Part shown: positions 35,344 to 46,364 of the stretch, piece after piece
Layout of the letters: the number at the start of each line of letters is the position of its first letter
How positions within the stretch are numbered: position 1 is the stretch's first letter
Assembly: GCA_027604005.1 (NCBI GenBank)
Contig: JADGJT010000080.1
Span: 1-64,000 of the forward strand
DNA: 64,000 nt
Reading direction: 5' to 3'
DNA from: Dinochytrium kinnereticum
Lineage: Eukaryota; Chytridiomycota; Chytridiomycetes; Chytridiales; Chytridiaceae
Made by a program: the position numbers and the translations under genes
Notes under the pieces: model-generated
What the model was told of the DNA's origin: nothing
Database searches by the model: none
The model's input: the letters and a program-made list of their open reading frames with translations, nothing else

Positions 35344-37461
35344 ATGAGCCGACCAGGATCGTCGGCATCGTTCAACAGGCACCGCTTCGGAGACGAGGGA
35401 GCTGATGAGAGTGAAGACGATGTCGTTGCTGAGCGGTTACATCGGTTGGTGACAGGTTAGTTGTCTGCTGGGGGAAGGATGGGGAGGTCTTGGGGGTCGT
35501 ATGAAATAGATGAAAGTGTTTTGTTCTTACAAGGAAGGAGAATGGAACACTGCTGATACACTTGATGTTTTTTGGTTTTAGAGTGAGCTGAGGTGCTTTG
35601 CAAAAACCTTTGCTTATCGACTTATCAATATCTTTTCTTGTTTCCGGAACTCAATCTTATCACCTCGCCCCCCTCCCCTCAAATAAAGAACGGCCCCTAA
35701 CTCAAATATCCTATTCATCTTCCCTTCTCACATTCACACACCATACCAACCAAAAAAAAGACTGCACAACACTTTTAGACCTACCAGCAACCTCCGAAGC
35801 CTCCGACATATTTGCCGTCCTCCTGGACAGCATTCTGTTCCCAGCATCAAGACTGATACGAGATGATAGAGACATGGAGATTCTTTCTGAAGAAGTTTTG
35901 CTGCACCCCAGGATTGAGGAGGACCCCGATGATGTTCTGAGGATGCTTGTGAGGATGGTGGAAGGGTTGGAACTTTCTCCAGAGGGTGGGGTAAGTTTGT
36001 TTTTTCTTCAGAAGTGTTATATTTAGGGCAGCGTTGACGATTTTATTTTATTTTTCTTTTCTTTTCCCTATGGAATGTAGGGGGATGTGGAGAAGGGGTA
36101 TGTGTTGTTGTCGCTTGTGTATCATCTTGGGAGGGTTGTGTTGGCGAATACCTATCGAAAGGTTGCGGAGTTGGATGGACTTTTGTTGCTTAAGCCGATT
36201 GTTGCAGGGTATGGTGGTTAGTCTTTGCTTCTGTTTCATTTTCTGTTGTTCTTTCATGCTTTTTTTAATTTTTTTATTTTTGTCAAATAATGTTCCTTTT
36301 GTCTATATAATATCGCATTTCTATTATCTTTCACACTTTGAAAATCGATGCTGTAGGAAACTAATTCTTTTATTTAACTGGCATTTATTTGTCACAAAGG
36401 CTGCCGTATTCATCGACCGGCAGTGAAGCTTTTATTCGAAGTTTGCCAAGTAGAGGAGCTTGGGTTATCTGATTTGGGTGAGTCTTCTTAATAAACTTTA
36501 CTTAGGTGATCTATCGCAGCCTATTTAACCTCATTCGAACTCTTCTTTTCCCGAAAAGGCGAGATTGACGAACCCCTCGTTGTTTCCCTCCTGGACAAAA
36601 TGGAAGTAACAGATATTAATGAGGAATCTGAGGAAGAGCTTAATGCATTGGTTCGGTTAATGGTAAGAACCGAATTTCTTTTCTTTTTTTTCCTCCTGAA
36701 TCCCTCTCATTTAGCTTATCCTAACCCTCGTTCAAATAGCTGGCATTCAACGACCAATATGTGCTCAAGAACCACGCGAGAACAGTTATCGCCAACCCCG
36801 TCATCTCTGCCCTCTCTTCAAGGCTTCATCTGGGAAAAAAGATTGGAGAGACAGTTATCTTAATTTTCAATCGAGCAGGTAAGAAGCAGAAAAGAAGAAA
36901 TGAAAGCAGCCTTGCTGTCATTTATGAAACTACTCTCATAGTCACTGACACCACCCCCCTCTCTTCCCTATTTTACTTACACTTAGATGACGCGTCTGTT
37001 CAAAAACTCCTCATTCGATTCCTCCGGATCATCTTCACCTCCCCCGAAACCGCCGATTTCTTTTACACCAACGACCTTCAAGTCATTCTGGACGTCATTC
37101 TCCGTGAATCCCGGGCCGTTGCCGAAGAAGACGAAGAGGTAATTTTCTTTTCAAGCACGGCAGTAAAGGGAACACTTCCACCTAACGCTCACTCTTTTTC
37201 TAACAGCTCCAGCAAGGCTACCTATCCATCCTACCACCCCTCCTTAAAAACGCTGGGCAAAGGTCCTATAAGCACAAGGACGTTTTGAACCTCCTGATGG
37301 AACTACGAAGAGGGTCGAGTTCTGCACCATCGTCACCGACGAGGTCGCCAGTCGATTTAACGTTCCCTGCATCCGATGGGAACGCTATTGGTGTCCGGCC
37401 TTCCACGCGGAGGGTTGCAGACCAGGTGTTTTCAGAGTGTCGGAGCATCCTGATCGAGTGA
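35344..37461 (+). CDS. SPIN90/Ldb17 (DUF2013) actin regulator
   Basis: Eight exons (35344-35455, 35779-35990, 36081-36216, 36400-36477, 36559-36662, 36740-36878, 36987-37138, 37207-37461) sum to 1,188 nt, 395 residues. The fold is an all-helical armadillo-like repeat. The family signature lies in exon 7, SVQKLLIRFLRIIFTSPETA then DFFYTNDLQVILDVILRE, and exon 8, LQQGYLSILPPLLKN and YKHKDVLNLLMEL. In the known family (human NCKIPSD/SPIN90, yeast Ldb17, fission yeast Dip1) this domain activates Arp2/3 to nucleate unbranched filaments that seed endocytic actin patches. Human SPIN90 has an extra N-terminal SH3 domain; none here, as in the fungal forms. All introns are in conserved-looking helix positions and every junction closes in frame. 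Confidence 0.88.
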
Positions 37462-38358
37462 ATTTAGACGTCTACAGTTTTTGTTGAACAGCGAGGAAGG
37501 GAAGTCCGTTGATGGGTGTTGATCTTTGACAATTCCATCCTGACAATCCCTTCCAGTCAGTGTGTGTGACGCACTGTCGGAGTTCTAATGTCCTTTGCTG
37601 TTTGTTGTTTGTTCTTTTAGACTAGAAATAAACACTAAAAACTGAAATAAGGATAATCCAGACCGCGAAAGAGAATATTCTCCGTGGGCAGATTTCCCTC
37701 CGAACCTTCAAGCGCTGTAGCGTTTATCCATTGCTCATGCCACCGTCCACTCATTCGCTGCCATTGTTGTTGTGCAAGCTGCAGAATGTGCCTGACAGCC
37801 TGCCACTGACTAATTGACTGGCTGGAGGAGCTGTCTGGGTGTAAATCTCATTCTTTCAATTCTTTTTGATAACTAAAATGCTACGTCCAATGACTGCTGG
37901 CAATCCGTGTGCGATGGAGATCGGTTAATCAGGCTGCCATTGCAGTCAGTCAGTGCACCCCACCCTCCACCACCACCATCAACACTAACAAACACATCCA
38001 TCACCTCTGCACATAACATTGTCGACTGTAACAGCCGCAGATTGAGCAACGCTGACGCGTGAGCAGCACCAGACCAGGACCCTCAGAGCAGGAGAGCAGG
38101 GGGCAGCCAGCCAGCCCAGCAGGTCGCTGGCGACACGCACGCGTGTGGCGGAGAATCAGCGCAGCTCCAAACAAAGGCCCCAAAGATCGCCAGTTGAACA
38201 AAACCGTTAATCCCTTTCACCCATCAAAAAAATAGACAAAACAACAGCTACTCCCGACTTGTCAAAAACAATAACAACAATTTCTGCTCAAAAAGACCAG
38301 CCAAAACAATCCCTTTCCCCCTCAAAAACCTCTCTGAGCAGCTCTTCTGACAGGAAAG
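37462..38358. other. Intergenic
   Basis: Promoter and 5' UTR of the homeodomain gene on the right. CA/ACC-rich stretch at about 37957-37985. No gene seen. Confidence 0.4.
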
Positions 38359-40459
38359 ATGATGGACGAGGTGATGAAGGACGTCTCTTCTCCTCAACTT
38401 GCCGCTGGTGCGAGTGATCAGCCCCCCACAGACCCCATGAGCCCCATCAATGATCCGCAGCAGCAGCAGCAGCAGCAGCAGCAAGAGCAGTCTCCTCTGG
38501 ATGCCGCTGCCGCACCTGCTGCTATCCCAACTACCACTCCGGCTGCTGCGGCCCCTCCTGAGCCCACCCAACCTATCACAGCCCCGCAGTACAAGTCAGT
38601 CATGGACGATATCAACATGAGGGTTCGTTATCTCATCCTTAACCCTCCCTTCCCCCCTTACCTCCAATTCACTCAGATTCTAACCTCAACCAACTTATCT
38701 CCGAAAGCAGAAAGCCCTCGAAACCGGCTGGGGTGGAGCCGACCCCAGAAAACGTCAAGCCTCTCCAACAGAACTTCGACCCCCTCAGCGTCGTGCCTTC
38801 CTTGTCGACAATCGCGGTCAAATCTACCAACCCCCTCGTCCTCCTCACCCCCACCAAGCTCACCAAATCTACCCACCGGCCGCCAAAGAAACCCAGATAT
38901 TGACGCACCCACCACACCCTCGACACGGTCGTGTCCCGGTTGCAGCAGAACCCCAGGCATCCAGGCACGCTTCAAAGCACGCAAAATTCGCGGGTATACC
39001 TCCCACCAGGGCTCATTATCATCGAAATGTCCAGATCAGGCCTGGACAGTTCATTCACGGACCAATGATGCAAGCTCCGTCACAGTACATGGGAGTTTCT
39101 CGACCTCCTCCTCCATACATGCAGGCCCCACCTCCACCCCATCAGATGATCCTGAACGGGGATGGCAACAGCGGGTGCTCGTCAATCCAATCTCCTTGTC
39201 TCAGCGACCACATGAACTTGGACGACCAGAGAAACTCAAGATCACCTCCTTTCATGATTCAAATGCAGCCTCGTCCGGCGATCCTACCCAGGCCCATCGC
39301 GGGGCAAGACCATCCATCTTTGTACCCGTCCATCAACCTGCCATCACGTCCAACACACGTACGTCACCAAACCCCCTTTGGATACTTTACAACCAACGCC
39401 CCTCCCCAATCCCACCCAATCCCAACCCGTCCCCCCATCAAATGCGTCAAAAAACCATGGACTCGTCCCCCTCCCAGATACAAAACAAACCAAGATCTGA
39501 TCGCAAAGCTAAACCACATTGAACGAACGAAGCGTGTAAGCAGCGCCACGGTCGTCGCCCCAGAGCCCATCTCCCCTCCGATTCAAGAGCGTCCTCTCGG
39601 TCCGGCCATCGACCTGTCCAACATTTCGTCGACCTCGAAATCGGAGATATTTCAGAACTTGACGTCCGACGAGCTGACGGAGGCTTCGCTGCTTTACTCC
39701 AAGTTGAAGGGTCCTGCTGTGCCGTCGGCTTCATCAGGGTCCGAAAGGTCGTTGTTGTTGAAAGGCAAGGAGGTATTCCAAGGTGTCGCGAAGGTTCCAA
39801 GACACAGTGGTGGACCACCAACAAATGGATATATCGTCGAGTCAAATACCCAAAGAACCGCCTCGGCCCCACCCCCAGGTTCCGTTCCTAACATCGCGAT
39901 AAAGGTCAGACCTCCCCCGGCTCAAGGCCCAGTCATCGTTCGCCCAACGTCTGTTCCAAATCCCGCCGCTCGACCTCCTCCCCCACCGCCCGGACAAGAA
40001 CCGCAAATCGTAATCCGCCCCCCCGCCATCGTAGTCCCAACAATCAAACTCCCGACCCCATCCGCCCCATCCGCTGCATCAGCTTCTTCCGCCCCCACCG
40101 CCGCGACATCATCCACTTCGAAACCCCTCGTCAAAATTGCACCCAAGCCCAGAAAAGACCCGCTCAAGAAACCACTTGGAGTGAAGAGAAAGCAACGACC
40201 CAACTTTAACTTGGAGCAAGTTCAGGTGATGAGTGATTGGTTTGAAGCGAACCTGGCGTTCCCTTATCCTGCGCCAGAGGTGAAGGATGCGTTGGCGGCG
40301 AAGACTGGATTGTCGTTAAAGCAGGTTTGTTGCCTTTCTTATTGTATTGGCTGCGGTTTGCATGAAAGTATTCGATTTACTCATATGCATCTTTTCTTTA
40401 CTCTATGGATATAGGTCAACGACTGGTTCATAAACTCTAGGCGTCGGAAGGTTTACTAA
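38359..40459 (+). CDS. TALE-class homeodomain transcription factor
   Basis: Exons 38359-38622, 38711-40324 and 40415-40459 sum to 1,923 nt, 640 residues. The exon 2 acceptor is a tandem AAGCAG site, so one extra Gln is possible. A polyQ run (9 Q) and Ala/Pro-rich region occupy the first 90 residues; the middle is long, disordered, Pro/Gln/His-rich. The homeodomain is at the extreme C-terminus (about 575-640): KRKQRPNFNLEQVQVMSDWF, then FPYPAPEVKDALAAKTGLS with the three-residue loop extension typical of TALE, and recognition helix QVNDWFINSRRRKVY followed by the stop. Trp48, Phe49, Asn51 and Arg53 are present. The last intron splits helix 3. Fungal TALE factors include Cup9, Tos8 and mating-type HD1 proteins; no partner HD2 gene is visible, so a mating role is not implied. 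Confidence 0.9.
38458..38484 (+). repeat. CAG trinucleotide repeat (polyQ)
   Basis: Eight CAG codons then CAA, encoding nine Gln in exon 1 of the homeodomain gene. Nearly pure, so likely length-polymorphic. Confidence 0.95.
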
Positions 40460-41508
40460 GAAAAGGCAGGCCCTTCTACGATCAAAAGAAAGTTTGATTC
40501 GCAAAGGAAGCGATGGGGCGAGCATATGTTTTTGTTTTTACCATTCCGTATCACTATCACTTCAATATCTAAAACGACAACCCTTCTTTCAACCCCCAAA
40601 AAAGCATCAACCCCTTCCTAACAATTTAGAAGTCCTACGCTATGTAGATGAATGCCTCCTTTCTCTTCACAATCCTATTTCATCATAATTCCCCCTCCCT
40701 CTTCTCCTTTCGCCTCCATTTTGTTTAGTATGTTTATTATGCCACGGCTCCCCACAATAGTTTATTTTTTCTTTTACTTTTTTTTGGGTTAAACCCTTCT
40801 ATTCCTCCAAAAGAAAAAAAGAAGGAGGAGACACAGAGATTGAAGTAATATATTTATTAAGTTTTGGTTCCTCTGGTACATCTTTTGTGCGTGTGTTGTT
40901 TCTGTTGTTTGAACAACTTATTGCAGATGATAACGAAAAAGAAATTGAAAAAGGTAGGGATGATAGCAAATGGATTTGGTTAGGCTCCACCATTGGAGAT
41001 TACAGTCGATCTGGATAGCTATACAACTAAACTTTCCAGACATTGAAGGCAAACAGCGAAAAAATAAGACGACCCGCTAAAACCAAAAAACATATTAAAC
41101 TCTGCATGCTAATTCACTATTGAGTTCACTGTTTAAAGAGAACGTTACATAAATGTAGACTGAGAGAGAAAAAAAAAAAACCAAAAACCTGAACAAAACA
41201 ACACTAACAACAGAATGGACGCTGCAATCAGAATAAAAGAAAAGAAGAATATATACAGTGCCCATTATATAAAATCAATATTAATGCCTGAACACCTTGA
41301 AATTGAAAAGGCTTTAAATGTCATATGCAGGTCAATACGAAAAATAACAACACAGGTGCATGAGGATTCTACTCTATCGCATCACAGCAACAAGAAACGT
41401 AAAACAAAGCAACAGCACCAAAGATGCAACGAAAAAAAAATCAACCATAGGTAAAAAAAAAGAAGGGATGAATAAGGCAAACAATAACGCCTGCTAAGCA
41501 ACCATCAC
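40460..41508. other. Intergenic between convergent genes
   Basis: 3' flanks of the homeodomain gene (+) and the oxidase gene (-). AT-rich, with A runs at about 41167-41180 and 41450-41462. No gene seen. Confidence 0.5.
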
Positions 41509-43892
41509 CTAAAATGAATGTTTGAAAGCCGCCATAACATTCTGCGGCGCCCTCGGCAAACTCTCTAGATCCTCAGCAAACACAACCATCATTCCCATAA
41601 CCATATGAGAAGTAACATGACAATGGAACGGCCAAACCCCCGGATTGTCAGCCACAAATCGAATCTTTTTCCATCCGCAGGGTTCGCCTGCTGGGATAGT
41701 AGGCTGATTGAGAGCTCCTGAGTAAGGGTATACAACGACTGTGTCCCGCATAATGGGGTCAGTGAGTGGATAATTCGTTGTGACGTTTGATGAGTTGGGG
41801 GTGTATTTGCCCGGACCGCCACCGAGATCCCAGAAGGTGTGGCCTGTTGTTTGTTTTTTTTGTTTTTTTTTTGTTTTTTGGGGGATAGGGGAGGGGGTGG
41901 TCAATTTGTGTTGAGAGTACCGATCAAAAGAAGCCGACAAAATGCGTAAGAGAATCGAACAAAAACAGCACAAGAATTATAAACACTTATACCATGCAAA
42001 TGCCAAGGATGAACCTCACAAACCCCATTCAACGCCGCAGTATTCTGCAAAACAACATCGATCACCTCTCCTTTCCTTAACTCCATCATTTGAGAATCCC
42101 CTGCAACAAGCTCCGTCTGATCCAAATAAGCGAACGCCAGCAAACTCCTATCCGTCATATGCCGGTACGAGACATCGTTCATAGTCCACCTCAAATACCC
42201 ATTCACCCTCTGCTGCTTTCCCTCTAGCACTATCTCCCTGGTCGGCGGTCCACGAGGGTACGGAACTGTTCGAAGGCTCTGAACAGGAGTAAAATCTTTT
42301 CCCCACTCCAACCCCTCGATCTCACTAGGAGTTTTGGTGATGATAGGAGATGGCGGTGAAGAGGATTTCGCAGCATTAGAGTAGCGGAGGATGGATTGAC
42401 CGTTTGAAGCCCCAGGGGTTCCACGCCATCTATATTCCGTGTTCATCCAGTAATCAGCTGGGGGTTGATCTGTTTTAATGAGGACTGAGTAGCGCTGGCC
42501 TGGTGCAATGCTGAGGAAGGAGACGGGGGTAGGTGTGATGTAGGTACCGTCGACTTCGAAAATGGTCATCGTGTGGTTTGGGATGAGGAAGTGAACTTGG
42601 TGAAGGGAGAGGGCTCCAATAAGGCGGAAACGATCTTGTGAAGAAACGAAAGGTATCAGAGGTTTGCCTCAATTTAGATAAATCAAGAGTGTGTAGGACT
42701 TTAAGCCATAGCAACAAAAGGATAAATCAAGCAAAAACCAAAGCATACAAGTCTTCCCTGGATCCACCTCCACAACATCGTACTGCGTGGGATACAAAGC
42801 CGAAGCATTAGCAGCACTCACAGGAGTACAGCTCGAAAACACGCTCTTCCCGTTTGTCAAAATCGAATCCGCATTCCCTATCCACCTAAACGTCTTGGAC
42901 GACAAGAGGTTCTGAATCTGAGTCTCGGCCGTCGCATGCCACCAATCCGAGACCACCACAACCCGATCATCATCATACCCCAAAGAAGCCGAAGACCTCT
43001 CTTTAGCGCCCTCAAGGATCAATGGACCGTCAAGAGTAAGCATGCCGTAATGAGCATGGTAGAAGTAGGTTCCAGCTTGATCAGGACGGGTTTTGGTTCG
43101 GATGGTGAAACTGTCGCCTGGAAGGATTGGGTCCTGTTTAGGAAAGGATGTGTTTAGGGGGTAACAGAAGGGCGATCGTGCATACCTGGCTGATGCGACT
43201 GGCGCCATCGTAGAATGGAGTGCCCTTTTGATCAAGACCGTGAAGGTGGACTGAGACGGGTTGGGTGTACTGTTTGGAAATTCCGCGTCAATAACTGGCT
43301 ATCGAAAAACAAAAAGATCACCATAAAGTTGCGGACGGTGATCTCTAGGGTGTCCCCAGCATTGATGCGGATCTCGGGTGCCTATTTTGTTTTCGCATGG
43401 TTTGACTATTTAGATGAGCTGGGTGGGAAGGATGACGGGGAAAGCTTCCAGAGAGCCGATGGCATGACCCCTCCTCAAGAGAATATTGTCAACGCATCCC
43501 CTACACCAGGGCAGGTCCTAGTAATGGGACAGATCATGGTCCCGCTGCCAATCCCAACAAAAGCCACAAAAGAAAATTGAACGGAATGACCCATCTCGAC
43601 TCACTGGAAACTGTCCATTTACATAGAGCGTCGAGGCTCTTTCAAAGCAATCGGACTCCCCGGTGAACGTTTCAGTGATGTTGATGTCTGCCGAAATCAA
43701 CATGAAACAAACAAGAGTGAGCCATCGCTTCTCTTCCCCTCAAAAGTACTCACCAAACTTCTGAACCTCATACTTAACAGGAGGAGATCGAGGAGTCACT
43801 GTGGATGTCGGTGTTGCGGCCGCTCTCGCTGTCAACCACCCCACGATCATAACTCCCACCATCCTCCTCATCGTCTCCACAATGAATGCCAT
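41509..43892 (-). CDS. Secreted multicopper oxidase, laccase/ascorbate oxidase-like
   Basis: Seven minus-strand exons (43892-43754, 43687-43605, 43381-43322, 43269-43186, 43133-42749, 42634-41993, 41843-41509) sum to 1,728 nt, 575 residues. Signal peptide within MRRMVGVMIVGWLTARAAA. Three cupredoxin domains. Copper ligand motifs in order: VHLHGL (site 1; HLHG where HWHG is usual), YFYHAHYG (site 2), HPWHLHG/HTF (site 3, split by the last intron) and HCHVTSHMVMGM (site 4, with Cys and an apparent axial Met). All ten His and the one Cys needed for T1, T2 and T3 copper appear present. The family oxidises phenols, ascorbate or ferrous iron while reducing oxygen to water. An axial Met usually means low redox potential. 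No iron permease (Ftr1) neighbour is seen, so a ferroxidase role is not supported. Confidence 0.9.
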
Positions 43893-44622
43893 GATCAAGG
43901 CACCAAAAGTATCAAACTACACCAATAAATACAGTTAAAAAAAAAGAAAAGCTCTGAATGCTTTGGGATTAAAACGGCCGTTATAGTGTTTAATTACAGT
44001 AAAGGGGCGTCTTTTATCAGACTTGGAATTGTAAGTCCTTTTGTTGTGCTCTGACTTTTCTGTTGGCTGGGTTTGCTGACACAGAAACACAAACCTGCCA
44101 AAACCCACCAAACTTGGGCGGAAGCTTGGCTGCATTGCGGCCAGCGGATGCCACAACAGGATAAATGCGGANNNNNNNNNNCCCACACACCCCCCCCCCG
44201 GGCCGCCCCCGGCGCCGGCCCCGCCGCCCCCCCCCCCCCCACCCTCCCACGTGGCCGCCGGCTGGGGGGGGGGGGGGGGCGCCACCCGGCGGTGATCAGC
44301 GGTCGAGCGATACGGTCAACTGAGGCGATGGCTGTGGCAGCTTGCGCCTCAGGTATCGCGTGTGTTCTTCACGAGGTACCCTTCTCAGAAAAGTGGGACG
44401 GTCCCCACAAGAGAGTGCATTTGAGTAGATAAGTTTAAAAAAGCTACCGTGGCCTGACCGTAGCCTGAAGTTCACACATCCATGAACATCCTTTTTGCTC
44501 CTATGTAGACCATAATATTCTTCTACGTTTATTGTATGAAAAAGACCACCTGTATCGCTGTTCAGTGTATAAAGAATGCTGCCATCTCTCCAACTCAATC
44601 ATCATCATCACTTCCAAGCGCG
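43893..44622. other. Intergenic with small gap and extreme-GC junk
   Basis: Ten N at 44172-44181, followed to about 44290 by homopolymer-rich C/G sequence unlike anything else in the window. This looks like low-quality gap-edge sequence, not biology. No gene seen. Confidence 0.7.
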
Positions 44623-45310
44623 TCAATAAGCAAAGTTGAACTCATAAATCCAACTCGTCGCTCCCTCATCAAAAGCCGTCACGCACTCATCGCTAACCCT
44701 TGAAAGCAAAGAAAAAGAAAGAGTCAGCAACAATTAAAAAGAAAGGAATAACTGGCGTTAAGCTAAGAACTCACTTGACATTCTCGTCAAGGCAACTAGC
44801 ACGATCCGCACCCCCATCTTCTCTAAAAGCGGGAACAGATCCACAAGCAACCGCAACACCCTCCCTCAGATCCCCGCAAGACTCGTAATCCGTTGCAACG
44901 CCTTTCACGCTGATCGTCACAGGCAGGACAGCGGGAGCCACGGTTGTTGTGGGAGCTTGGAGGTTGAGTTTTCTATCAGGAATGGCGAGTTGGACGTTTC
45001 GAAGTGTGGTTGGGGGAGCTTAAAGCAAAAAACAATATCATAACAATTGTTAGCACCAACGCTTGAAAAAAAAAAAAAAGAAAAGGAAGGAACATGATAG
45101 CTCACAAGTAAACCCATCACTCCACCCCCCAAGGTTCAGCTCAGTTTCATCATCGTCAACCCAACCAGACATCTTTACAATTCCGTTTCCCTCCTCTTCT
45201 TCAGGGGACGGCTCCCATCCTTCCACATGGTCGACTTTTGGAATGGGATACCCTTTCATTGACGTGGACAGAAGGAGAAGCGCGGATAAAGTAACTGGGA
45301 AATAGCGCAT
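44623..45310 (-). CDS. Small secreted cysteine-containing protein, unknown
   Basis: Minus-strand exons 45310-45106, 45018-44775 and 44698-44623 sum to 525 nt, 174 residues. Signal peptide MRYFPVTLSALLLLSTSMKG. The mature protein starts acidic (EPSPEEEEGNGIVKMSGWVD), passes through a Thr/Pro-rich linker (NLQAPTTTVAPAVLP) and ends in a small domain with four Cys (YESCGD, VACGS, RASCLD, SDECVT) that could form two disulphides. No family recognised. It sits 1 kb from the LRR-SH3 gene and next to the multicopper oxidase on the same strand; no functional link is evident. Confidence 0.7.
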
Positions 45311-46364
45311 TTTTCTCGGTGAAGGTGATAACAGCAGAAGAGACGGAGGTAGCTGCTTGTGGGGTACTTTTTGTTTAAATTGGTAGGTAGGAATGGTGCG
45401 AAAGCGTACTATCTCATGCTTTTAAGTCAGCAAAAAAAGGGCGTGCTCATCACGTATGGAGATTGGCGGTTGCATGAACAAAGGAGGGGAGGGGATAGGC
45501 CAATACTATCAAATCGGAGAGCGGTGAAAGGTTGGCTTGCTTGATGATCGATTGGATCCTTATTTTTTCGTGTTATGCTATTTCAGCGTCGTCAGGACAT
45601 GAATAATTGTGAGCGGACTGCTGAGCTGGAAGATATTTTCTACATGATGATTGATTGGTATGTGATTGCTGATTGGGGAAAGGCAAGACGCGTGTCTTCT
45701 TTGATTTGACTTGAAGAAAACATTCTTTTTATGGATGTATATATATCGTATTTATTCTATATTATATCAAGAAAAACTAAAGCCTATAGCCAAATCTGAA
45801 AAAATAAATGAGAAGGATAAGCATCGAAAAGTAAGGAAAAGTACTAGGAGAAAAGGACAGAACAAGAGGTCACTGCCTCAATAACAAAGTAAGCAAAACC
45901 AAAGGAGAACACCAAAAACTTAAAAGCATATGAAAACGAGAGCTGGTAAATCTTCAGCAAGTATCCCTTAAAACTACAACCAGCCTCAACGGCAATTCAG
46001 ATCTCATTACTGAAGAAGAACGGCGAAAGAAATACGAAAGAACCGAAAAAGACTGGACGAAAACGAAAAGCAAGTGTATAAAGAGGTAAGAATGACTTTT
46101 CCTAATCCACAAGAGCCCTGTAGCACTACGAGAAAAAAAGTCTGAAGTAAAAGAAAAAGCAGCGACAAGAGAAGTGTTTTTTGTGGTTATTAAACCACCT
46201 AGGAATGATGAACAGGTAAATGGTTAAGAGATAGAGGGGAAAGCGCACGGAGAAAAGAAATCAAAAATTGGCAAAAAGACTAAATCGAACACCAGTGGGA
46301 TGTTTAAAAGCCATGGGTGAAAATCCAATTAAACAGTCGGCTGTTTAGCTGGGGTAGATAATCT
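45311..46364. other. Intergenic, 1.05 kb
   Basis: Promoter side of the small secreted protein and 3' flank of the LRR-SH3 gene. TATATATCG motif near 45738. AT-rich; no gene seen. Confidence 0.45.
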
